A stretch of DNA of 64,000 nt from contig JAJXZL010000045.1 in NCBI GenBank assembly GCA_021780075.1, positions 90,362 through 154,361 on the forward strand, given 5' to 3'. Every line of letters begins with the position of its first letter. Within the stretch, counting starts at the first letter, position 1. The position numbers and the translations under genes were made by a program. Below the pieces are notes generated by a model. The model saw nothing but the letters and a program-made list of their open reading frames with translations, was not told where the DNA came from and did no database searches. Of this stretch, positions 18,000 to 25,422 are shown in pieces. Origin of the DNA: Acidobacteriota bacterium. Its GTDB lineage: Bacteria > Acidobacteriota > Terriglobia > Terriglobales > Acidobacteriaceae.

Positions 18000-19294
18000 G
18001 GGGAGTGCCTCTCGAGTTCGGTTGTCGCTGCGGTACCGGATACAGCACGGACGCTCGGCTCCAGCGCAGCACAGGACATGCTGCGCAGGAGAGGATCGCG
18101 CATCGTATGCTTCGTCAAAAGTTTCGAGCTATTTCTCGCGCCGTCCAACTGAACGTGAACGCTCCTCAACGGAAACGCCAGAGCCTCACGTATCAACTCA
18201 GCAAGGTTGCCATTCATCAGATCCTCGGCGTGAATTTCGCGCAGCAATCCCTGCGCAGCCAAGCTTTCGATGCGCGTCTTCTGTTCGTTATCGCCGTTGG
18301 GCTCGGCAGCAAACACCAGCGCTTGGGCGCGGGCACTTAATAACTCCATCACTGTGTTGTAGCCACCCAGGCTGATACTGAGGGCCGCTTGACCGAGAAG
18401 TCTGCGCAGAAACGGCAAATCATGAACGAGGAAAACATTCGCGTGTCCATCCGCCAATTCCTGATATGTCTGGAATGTCTCGTGTTGCACCAATGGTCCG
18501 GCACATATCAGAAACTTGTGCCTCAAAGACCTTGCCAGGCTCGGAGCGGCCCGCAGCACCGCCATAATCAACTGCTTAGCTGCGTGAAGCCGCCCGCTTC
18601 CACAACTCACAACGATCAGGAGTTCGTCCGTAGATTCACACGGAATGAGATGGCTGTTCGCATCCTCTGCCGCGGCAGATTCGTCTACGGGAGATGATGC
18701 GATGATGTAGCCAGTGTGTATCACTGGGGGCTGAATCGCCGTCGCCATGGAAAACGTCGCCCGGAGCGGCTGAACCGATTCGTCCGAATGAACAAGGACG
18801 AGATCGTAAAATACATTTACGACCTCTAATACACGCTTCTCCTGAGTCTCAGGGTCTTTCTTGGCTACCAGAATGTCGCGAACGCTTGCCACGATCAACG
18901 GCTTCTGTTCGGCCCTTCTTGCATGCTCCAACAGCGGAATCAGTTCAAAGGCAAACTGTTTGCGCCCAAAAGGAAACATCTCAGTGACGAGCACGTCTGG
19001 CCGGAAGGACTCGAGCAGTAGAAGCAGGTGTGCCACACGCTGCTCCTTAACATATTCCAGAGAGAGCCCCTCAGCACATGCCGACAAGGTTTTGTACTCA
19101 GGATCTGATTGAATCGGTTCAAGCTGCTCAACCCTGACTAACGGAGCGAAGACAAAGTTATCGGGCACTTTTCCGCCGCAGACGAGAAGTATCTCCCACC
19201 CGTCAGCACTCATTGAGCGCGCCAGCTCGGCCGTTCTCACCAGATGGCCAATGCCGGCCAGATGCTGACAATACAACATTGCCCGCGTCGACAT
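17990..19294 (-). CDS. COG4671/MurG-like glycosyltransferase, copy 1 (first gene of glycan operon)
   Basis: A 434-residue GT-B protein. The ATG at 19294 has AGGAG about 7 bases upstream; a longer frame to 19390 would run across the divergent control region and is not used. MLYCQHLAGIGHLVRTAELA is the acceptor-side glycine loop, VASVRDILVAKKDPETQEKR matches the middle segment of its neighbour, and VSCGSGRLHAAK plus SISLGGYNTVMELLSA form the GT28-like donor site. It is the first gene of a seven-gene leftward operon and faces away from the peptide-transporter/CHAT operon. Its product may add one sugar and its paralogue the next; this is inference. Confidence 0.87.
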   Translation of the reverse strand: MSTRAMLYCQHLAGIGHLVRTAELARSMSADGWEILLVCGGKVPDNFVFAPLVRVEQLEPIQSDPEYKTLSACAEGLSLEYVKEQRVAHLLLLLESFRPDVLVTEMFPFGRKQFAFELIPLLEHARRAEQKPLIVASVRDILVAKKDPETQEKRVLEVVNVFYDLVLVHSDESVQPLRATFSMATAIQPPVIHTGYIIASSPVDESAAAEDANSHLIPCESTDELLIVVSCGSGRLHAAKQLIMAVLRAAPSLARSLRHKFLICAGPLVQHETFQTYQELADGHANVFLVHDLPFLRRLLGQAALSISLGGYNTVMELLSARAQALVFAAEPNGDNEQKTRIESLAAQGLLREIHAEDLMNGNLAELIREALAFPLRSVHVQLDGARNSSKLLTKHTMRDPLLRSMSCAALEPSVRAVSGTAATTELERHSPCA

Positions 19295-19422
19295 ACCCTC
19301 TCCTCGCTGACTAATAGGGAGTCGAAGCGCAGAAAAGATATAGATGTTAACAAATATTAATATTGGCTGCGTGTGGGTATCCGTGTTCACGCGAAGCTAC
19401 GAGCGCTGATAGAATCTGCGCA
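19295..19422. promoter_or_regulatory. Shared divergent control region with AT palindromes
   Basis: These 128 bases separate the leftward glycan operon from the rightward peptide-transporter/sigma/CHAT operon. They contain a perfect 12-base palindrome AATATTAATATT (19353-19364) and next to it GTTAAC (19346-19351), in an AT-rich patch that contrasts with the surroundings. Such a site could be an operator or overlapping promoters for both operons. The rightward gene has no evident ribosome site. Confidence 0.5.
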
Positions 19423-21000
19423 ATGAAGCCGGTCCTATCCATTCAGGAGTTGTCGCTTGACTACCGGTTGTCAAAGGGCAAGCAGGTACGCGTGCTGCGC
19501 GGAACGAGCCTGGCGATAGGGCAGGGCGAGGCGGTTGGCCTGCTCGGACCAAGCGGGAGTGGCAAGACATCTATCCTCCGCTTCATTCTTGGGATGCCAT
19601 CGCCTGGGGCAGAAACGCGCTGCGCTGCGCTCCAATTTGAGGGCAGAGACCTGCTGAGAATGACTGCCCGAGAGCGTCATACCCTTCGGCGCAATCGGAT
19701 GGGCGTCATCTTTCAGGATCCGTTGAGCCGGTTTAGCCCCTTCCGTCGGATCAGCAGGCAAGTGCAGGATGTATTCCCACGCAGATATAGCCGCATCGAC
19801 ACATTGCGTTGCTTGAGTGACGTGGGCCTTGCGGACCCGGAGCGAATTGCGTCTTCTTACTCACATCAATTGAGCGGCGGCGAATGCCAGCGCATTGCGA
19901 TTGCCCAGGCTCTGGTTTCGGAACCGTCGCTGTTGCTCGCTGATGAGCCATCGTCTGCACTGGATACGGTCGCCCAACGACATATATTGGATCTCCTGAT
20001 CAAAGTAAGGGCTCAGCATGGTATGGCCATGCTGGTCATAAGTCATGATCCGGCAACGTTACTGGCACTCGTTGACCGAATTCTCGTCATGAGGGATGGC
20101 ATCCTCTATGACTATGATCCTCCGCGCTCCACGCTGCGGGGATCGCAGCGCTCAATCCGGAGCAAAGAGATTGAAACCGAGGTGCCGCTGCTGGAGGTCA
20201 GAAATCTGCGCCTCCAGCATGGTTCCTCTCGTAGATGGAGAAGCTGGCTGGAAAGTCACCAGCCTCATCCTGCGTTGCAGGGCGTCAATCTCGCAGTTCG
20301 TCCGGGTGAGTGCGTTGCCGTGGTAGGAGGCTCTGGCTCGGGAAAATCTACCCTCGCCAGATGCATCGCTGGAATCGATGCGCCCCAGGCTGGGGTAATC
20401 TACTTCGCAGGCAGCCCGCTTCTGCATACTCGTCCGCTTTTGCTTCGCGCGCATTTGCAACTCATCCTGCAGGATACAGTGGGCTCTCTGAATCCGCGAC
20501 TTACGGTTGCGCAGATTCTCGAGGAACCTTTGCGCATTCATCAGCGGCGCCCAACCATGAGCCACATCCAAAGCTCTGTCCAAAAAGACACGAAGGACCG
20601 CATCAACAGGGCACTTGCTGCGGTCTCGCTCCCCGTGGAATATTCGGAGCGATGCCCACCGCAGTTGAGCGGAGGCGAGCGTCAAAGGGTTGCTATTGCC
20701 CGCGCTCTTGTACTGCATCCTTCTCTTTTGCTGCTCGATGAAGCACTCACCGGGCTCGATCACGAGCTACAGCAGTCAGTCCTTGAGCTTCTCGGAGCTC
20801 TTCGCGCCCAGATGGGACTTACCTGTATCCATTTTTCTCACGATCTCAGCCAGATGCTCCTTGTCGCAGATCGAATTGCGGTGATGGATGAAGGCCGTAT
20901 TGTCGAATCTCATCCAGCTGCGGAGTTTTCACGAGCAGCGCGTCATCCGGCATCCTTACGGCTTCTGGATGCAATGCTTGCAAAGCCAGAGGAGCGGTAA
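19423..21000 (+). CDS. Dipeptide/oligopeptide ABC transporter ATPase, two fused nucleotide-binding domains
   Basis: A 525-residue fusion equivalent to DppD plus DppF (as in YejF-type proteins). The first domain has Walker A GPSGSGKTS, signature LSGGECQR and Walker B SLLLADEP. The second has GGSGSGKST, LSGGERQR and SLLLLDEAL. Both halves look catalytically complete, including switch His residues (VISHD, HFSHD). It should power peptide uptake through the two permeases that follow. The start at 19423 begins the conserved region (MKPVLSIQELSLDY) but has a poor ribosome site. Its TAA overlaps the ATG of the next gene (TAATG), so the two are translationally coupled. Confidence 0.92.
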   Translation: MKPVLSIQELSLDYRLSKGKQVRVLRGTSLAIGQGEAVGLLGPSGSGKTSILRFILGMPSPGAETRCAALQFEGRDLLRMTARERHTLRRNRMGVIFQDPLSRFSPFRRISRQVQDVFPRRYSRIDTLRCLSDVGLADPERIASSYSHQLSGGECQRIAIAQALVSEPSLLLADEPSSALDTVAQRHILDLLIKVRAQHGMAMLVISHDPATLLALVDRILVMRDGILYDYDPPRSTLRGSQRSIRSKEIETEVPLLEVRNLRLQHGSSRRWRSWLESHQPHPALQGVNLAVRPGECVAVVGGSGSGKSTLARCIAGIDAPQAGVIYFAGSPLLHTRPLLLRAHLQLILQDTVGSLNPRLTVAQILEEPLRIHQRRPTMSHIQSSVQKDTKDRINRALAAVSLPVEYSERCPPQLSGGERQRVAIARALVLHPSLLLLDEALTGLDHELQQSVLELLGALRAQMGLTCIHFSHDLSQMLLVADRIAVMDEGRIVESHPAAEFSRAARHPASLRLLDAMLAKPEER

Positions 21001-21947
21001 TGAGGGTTTTGGCACGCCGCGTCCTGCACTCCTTGATTTCGCTACTGGCCGTGTCCATGCTCTGTTTCGCACTGCTTAGCGCGGCGCCAGGGGATTATTT
21101 CTCTGAATTGCGACTTGAGCCTGGCATCTCCCAGCAGACGCTCCGGGCGATGGAGAGACAGACCGACCCTCGACGATCACTGGCCGAGCGTTATGTTTTC
21201 TGGTGCGAGTCCGCACTCCGTGGCGATTTCGGCAACTCGCTAAGCTACCATCTGCCTGTTGCTTCTTTGCTGAGCGAACGCATCGCAAATACATTGATGC
21301 TGAGCGCAGCCGGCCTGTTCGGCGCTTGGGTTCTCGGCCTTGCCCTTGGCATGAGCGAAGGGTGGTTTGCATCGCTCGTTCGCGTGTTCACTTCACTGCT
21401 CTGGTCGATTCCTGAACCCGTCCTGGCTCTCGTGCTACTACTCGCCGCTCTCAAACTGCATACTCTGGCACCTTTAACGGTGCCAACAAGTGAGGCGGGC
21501 TGGTCCTTGGCGCATTTTCAATCCCTGGCTGGTCAGCTTGTTCTGCCCTCTCTGGCAATGGCTATTGGCTACCTGCCGGTCGTCATTCACCATGTGCAGA
21601 GAGGCTTGGTAGCTGCTCGAGAAGCCCCCGCTGTTGAGGCGGCACGCGCGCATGGCCTCCCCTATCGCCGCATTTTGCTGCACTATATCCTTCCGGAGGC
21701 GGCAAATCCACTTATTTCCCTTTTCGGACTCGGCGTTGGTTCCTTGCTCAGCGCATCCCTTTTCGTGGAGGTACTCTTCGGCTGGCCCGGCTTGGGGCAG
21801 TTGCTGCTTAACGCGATTCTTGTGCGAGATACAAACATTGTTGTGGCCGGAGTGCTTTGCTCAGCTGTAATGCTGATTGCAGGTAATCTTCTGGCAGACA
21901 TCCTGCTTTGGCTGCACGACCCACGCATTCGCGAGGTGGCACAATGA
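21000..21947 (+). CDS. Peptide ABC transporter permease, DppB type
   Basis: A 315-residue inner-membrane permease with the DppB/OppB order: an N-terminal membrane helix (LISLLAVSMLCFALLSAAPG), a periplasmic loop with the typical DPRRSLAERYVFWCESALRGDFG, then five helices and the coupling loop with EAARAHGLPYRRILLHYILP that contacts the ATPase. It begins on the last base of the ATPase stop codon and ends overlapping the next permease start (ATGA). It should pair with the DppC-like product in the importer. Confidence 0.93.
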   Translation: MRVLARRVLHSLISLLAVSMLCFALLSAAPGDYFSELRLEPGISQQTLRAMERQTDPRRSLAERYVFWCESALRGDFGNSLSYHLPVASLLSERIANTLMLSAAGLFGAWVLGLALGMSEGWFASLVRVFTSLLWSIPEPVLALVLLLAALKLHTLAPLTVPTSEAGWSLAHFQSLAGQLVLPSLAMAIGYLPVVIHHVQRGLVAAREAPAVEAARAHGLPYRRILLHYILPEAANPLISLFGLGVGSLLSASLFVEVLFGWPGLGQLLLNAILVRDTNIVVAGVLCSAVMLIAGNLLADILLWLHDPRIREVAQ

Positions 21948-22993
21948 ATCTTTCACGCGTAGCGGGCGGTCTGCTTATTGTATGTGCCGTGTTCTTGATG
22001 TTTGCAAATTTCTTCGCGACAGCAAATCCGGGAGCAATCGACGAGAATCTTCCTTATCTTCCTCCTGAAGGAATCCATTTCAAATCTCCTACTGGACAGC
22101 TTCATCTGCGCCCCTTCATCTTGCGCTATCGCCCCGTGAACGGCCAGTTCGCCAAATATGCAGAGGCGGATGAAAAGATCGTTCCTCTCTATTTCTTTGT
22201 TCGCACCAACACTCAGTCCGAACCCGGAGGCCGTCCTGCATGGGTTCTGCGCTTATGCGGTATCAATGGCGAGTATCCGGGCGATTCGCCTCATTTCCTG
22301 GGCACAGATGAATTCGGCAGGGATGTCTGGTCGCGCTTGCTGTACGGCGGGCGAACAACAGTGGCCATCGGCTTCGTGGCTGCGCTCATCGCCTCACTTC
22401 TTGCTGTCATCTTCGGCCTGGTCGCCGGGCTGCTGCGCGGTTGGGTAGATACGCTCATCATGCGTCTTGTAGAGACAATGATTTCCGTACCGTGGTTCTA
22501 CTTACTGCTGGCTGTGCGCGCCATGCTTCCGCTGAGGGCTGGGCCGTGGGCTACGCTGGCGACAAGCACACTGCTGCTTGCTCTGATTGGCTGGGCCCGT
22601 CCAGCCAGAATTTTGCGTGGCGCGGCAATTGAGGCGCGACAACATGCCTACGTGACCATGGCTCAGGCAAGTGGAGCATCACTGTGGCACCTGGTGCAAT
22701 GGCATATCCTGCCCGATCTGGCTCCACAGGCAATTACACAATTTACCGTTCTGCTGCCCCAGTTCATCGCAAGCGAGATCGCTTTATCCTACTTTGGGCT
22801 GGGAGTGGAGGAGCCGCTCGTCAGCTGGGGCGGGATGCTTGCCGCAGCGCAGCATCTGTCATCGATTGTGGAATATCCATGGCTCATGTCGCCACTCTGG
22901 GCTATGATTCCCCTTTTCTTCGCCGTACATGTACTGGCTGACCGGTATGGCTGCAAGCCGACACCTACAATGCCCTCTTTCTCATTTGAGTAG
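21944..22993 (+). CDS. Peptide ABC transporter permease, DppC type
   Basis: A 349-residue permease partner. After a first membrane helix there is a periplasmic loop longer than usual (about residues 30-120) before the DppC hallmark HFLGTDEFGRDVWSRLLYGG. Then come the permease helices and the coupling loop with EARQHAYVTMAQASGASLWH. The ATG at 21944 overlaps the DppB-type stop. The enlarged loop resembles that in YejE-like permeases of the microcin C/peptide importer, matching the fused ATPase, so a YejABEF-like transporter is a reasonable alternative name. Confidence 0.92.
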   Translation: MNLSRVAGGLLIVCAVFLMFANFFATANPGAIDENLPYLPPEGIHFKSPTGQLHLRPFILRYRPVNGQFAKYAEADEKIVPLYFFVRTNTQSEPGGRPAWVLRLCGINGEYPGDSPHFLGTDEFGRDVWSRLLYGGRTTVAIGFVAALIASLLAVIFGLVAGLLRGWVDTLIMRLVETMISVPWFYLLLAVRAMLPLRAGPWATLATSTLLLALIGWARPARILRGAAIEARQHAYVTMAQASGASLWHLVQWHILPDLAPQAITQFTVLLPQFIASEIALSYFGLGVEEPLVSWGGMLAAAQHLSSIVEYPWLMSPLWAMIPLFFAVHVLADRYGCKPTPTMPSFSFE

Positions 22994-23023
22994 CAGCGTA
23001 TTCTTGGAAGAATAGGTGTAATT

Positions 23024-24775
23024 GTGATTGATCGGACTGGCCATCGCCTATTCAGGCATGCTTCCGTCGCGGCATTTTGTCTGGCGCTTTTCGCAGCTTT
23101 TGCTGCGGGCAATCCGGCTCAGGGGCAGGCGCTTCGACTGGCATCCGTATCCGGCTCAGCGGGCGGAAGGCTCAACGCATCGCTCCGGGCAGAACCGAAA
23201 ACGCTCAATCCTATATATGCGATGGATATTTCTTCTCGTGCCGTGACCTCCATCACGCATGCGGATCTGCTTCACATCAATCGCAAGACGGATGAAGTTG
23301 AACCATCCCTGGCAAAATCCTGGCAAGTCAGTCATGGTGGTCAAACCTACACACTACATCTGCGCCAGGGCGTGCGCTTCTCTGACGGCTCTCCGTTCAC
23401 AGCCGATGATGTTCTGTTCTCCTTTCAGGTCTATCTTGACCCTGAACTCAATGCGCCACAGCGAGACCTCCTCATCATCGATGGCAGTCCGATGCGGGTT
23501 GTCAAAATGGATGCGTATACTGTCCGCTGTGATCTGCCCAAACCTTATGCAGCAGCCACCAGGTTGTTTGATGGCCTGGCGATGCTTCCTCGCCATCTAC
23601 TTGAGCCTCTCGTAAGAACCAAAGCTCTGAAGGATGCCTGGACGATCGGAACGTCACCCTCCCAGTTGGCCGGCCTTGGCCCTTTCCGATTGAAGACCTA
23701 CCGTCCTGGCCAGACTCTCATTTTTGAGCGAAATCCTTACTATTGGAAGCAGGATTCTGCGGGCCGATCCCTCCCTTATTTGGATGAGGTTGATTTCGCA
23801 GTTCTGCCGAATCAGGATGCCGAATCCATCCGTTTCGCGGCTGGCCAGCTTGATTTCCTGGCAGGGCTCAGTGCTGATTCGTATGCTTCTCTTGAAAAGC
23901 TCTCCTCTGCCCAGAGCATCCAGATGATAGACGGCGGGCCGGGGCTCGCGTTTGATTTGCTTCTATTCAATCTCAATACGGACGTGGCTGCGCAGCCGCA
24001 GGCAGCAGCTCGCGCTCAAAAGTGGTTTGCGCAAGAGGCGTTTCGACAGGCCATTTCGTTGGCGATCAATCGGGAACAGCTTGTACGGCTCGTCTTTGAG
24101 AACCATGCCGTACCACTGGTCTCGCCGGTTACGCCCGCCAGCCGCAGCTGGGCGGATCCGAAGCTCCAGCCGGAGAAGCAAGACCTGCCCCGCTCACGCG
24201 CCGTGCTCACCGCGGGAGGCTTTCGCTGGCAAGATGGATCACTTTTCGACAGCGAAGGAAATCGCGTCCAGTTCACCATCATCGCCTCTGCCAGCAACCG
24301 TCAGCAGGGCGAGATTGCCACACTTCTGCAGCACAATTTCAGTGCGCTGGGCATTGATTCCCGGATAGTCTCGCTGGAATTTCGCAGCTACCTGCAAAGA
24401 ATTACGCAGAGCCACGATTTCGATGTTGCCGTAATGGCGCTCAGTGCAGGCGATTCTGACCCAAATGGAAATATGGGTCTGTGGTTGACAGACGGTGCTC
24501 TGCACTTATGGAATCTTGGTGAGAAGCAACCAGCCTCTGCATGGGAAAGCGAGATTGATAGCCTGATGCGCCGTCAGTTGTATGTGACTGACAGGAAAGA
24601 AAGACAGTCGTTATATTATCGCGTGCAAGAGATTTATGCTCAAAAACTTCCGTTTCTATCCCTCGCAGCGCCAAACATGCTCGGCGCGGTGCGCGGAGGG
24701 CTGCTGGGGGTAACCCCCAGCGCCCTTGATCCTGGGATGTTGGACAACATAGCATCCTTCTACTGGAAGAAATAA
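23024..24775 (+). CDS. Peptide-binding protein of ABC transporter (SBP_bac_5)
   Basis: A 583-residue extracytoplasmic solute-binding protein starting at GTG 23024. A signal peptide (LFRHASVAAFCLALFAAFAA, cut near NPAQGQA) has no clear lipobox. The mature part has the family motifs EPKTLNPIYAMD, SLAKSWQVSHGGQTYTLHLR and FSDGSPFTADDVLFSFQ, and the C-terminal lobe matches DppA/OppA-like proteins. It should capture oligopeptides for the permease pair encoded just upstream. Its TAA overlaps the ATG of the sigma-factor gene (TAATG), an unusual physical link between a transporter and a regulator. Confidence 0.92.
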   Translation: MIDRTGHRLFRHASVAAFCLALFAAFAAGNPAQGQALRLASVSGSAGGRLNASLRAEPKTLNPIYAMDISSRAVTSITHADLLHINRKTDEVEPSLAKSWQVSHGGQTYTLHLRQGVRFSDGSPFTADDVLFSFQVYLDPELNAPQRDLLIIDGSPMRVVKMDAYTVRCDLPKPYAAATRLFDGLAMLPRHLLEPLVRTKALKDAWTIGTSPSQLAGLGPFRLKTYRPGQTLIFERNPYYWKQDSAGRSLPYLDEVDFAVLPNQDAESIRFAAGQLDFLAGLSADSYASLEKLSSAQSIQMIDGGPGLAFDLLLFNLNTDVAAQPQAAARAQKWFAQEAFRQAISLAINREQLVRLVFENHAVPLVSPVTPASRSWADPKLQPEKQDLPRSRAVLTAGGFRWQDGSLFDSEGNRVQFTIIASASNRQQGEIATLLQHNFSALGIDSRIVSLEFRSYLQRITQSHDFDVAVMALSAGDSDPNGNMGLWLTDGALHLWNLGEKQPASAWESEIDSLMRRQLYVTDRKERQSLYYRVQEIYAQKLPFLSLAAPNMLGAVRGGLLGVTPSALDPGMLDNIASFYWKK

Positions 24776-25422
24776 TGTGCGCACGGAAAGTGAGCAGGCA
24801 AGTTGATGCTTCTGCCGAGCCCCACAAACGCTTCAGGCCGTCAGGGCCTTCGCCATCCTGGGATGATGACCGGCTGGTTCGAGCGTGCCTCGGTGGGGAT
24901 GCGGATGCGTGGGCAGCGCTCATTGCCAAGTATGAGCGCATGATTTACAGCGTTCCGGTTCGTTATGGTGCTCCACCACAGGACGCGGCCGATATCTTTC
25001 AGCAGGTATGCGTAGAGCTCTTTTCAAAGCTCTCTGAGCTCCGGAAGGTTGAGTCCTTGCGCTCGTGGCTACTCACAGTCACCTCCCATCAGTCGCTTCG
25101 CTGGAAGAAGCTGCGTCTGCGCAACGATCTTCCCCTGGATAGCGTGGACGATGACCACGAACCAATCCAAGTTGCAGACAGCAATCAGCTGGCCCCTGAG
25201 CGCATGATACAGGTTGAAATGGAGCAGATTCTGCGGGAGGTCATTCGCAAGCTTTCGCAGCGCTGCTCCAGCCTCGTTCATATGCTCTTTTATGGCGATG
25301 AGGCGCTTCCCTATGCCGAGGTTGCGCGGCGGCTTGGCCTGGCTACGGGATCAATCGGATTTATCCGCGGCCGCTGCCTGAATCGCCTGCGAAAGCTTCT
25401 CGCCGAGGCTGGATACCTATGA
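24775..25422 (+). CDS. ECF-type RNA polymerase sigma factor
   Basis: A 215-residue sigma-70 family protein. Region 2 spans about residues 35-100 (DAWAALIAKYERMIYSVPVR, DAADIFQQVCVELFSKL, then RSWLLTVTSHQSLRWKK). Region 4 spans about 145-210 with a helix-turn-helix (PYAEVARRLGLATGSIGFIR). A non-conserved N-terminus of about 30 residues precedes region 2. The ATG overlaps the stop of the peptide-binding protein and the TGA overlaps the CHAT gene start (ATGA), so its production is locked to both neighbours. An anti-sigma-like gene lies after the CHAT gene. Target promoters are unknown. Confidence 0.9.
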   Translation: MCARKVSRQVDASAEPHKRFRPSGPSPSWDDDRLVRACLGGDADAWAALIAKYERMIYSVPVRYGAPPQDAADIFQQVCVELFSKLSELRKVESLRSWLLTVTSHQSLRWKKLRLRNDLPLDSVDDDHEPIQVADSNQLAPERMIQVEMEQILREVIRKLSQRCSSLVHMLFYGDEALPYAEVARRLGLATGSIGFIRGRCLNRLRKLLAEAGYL

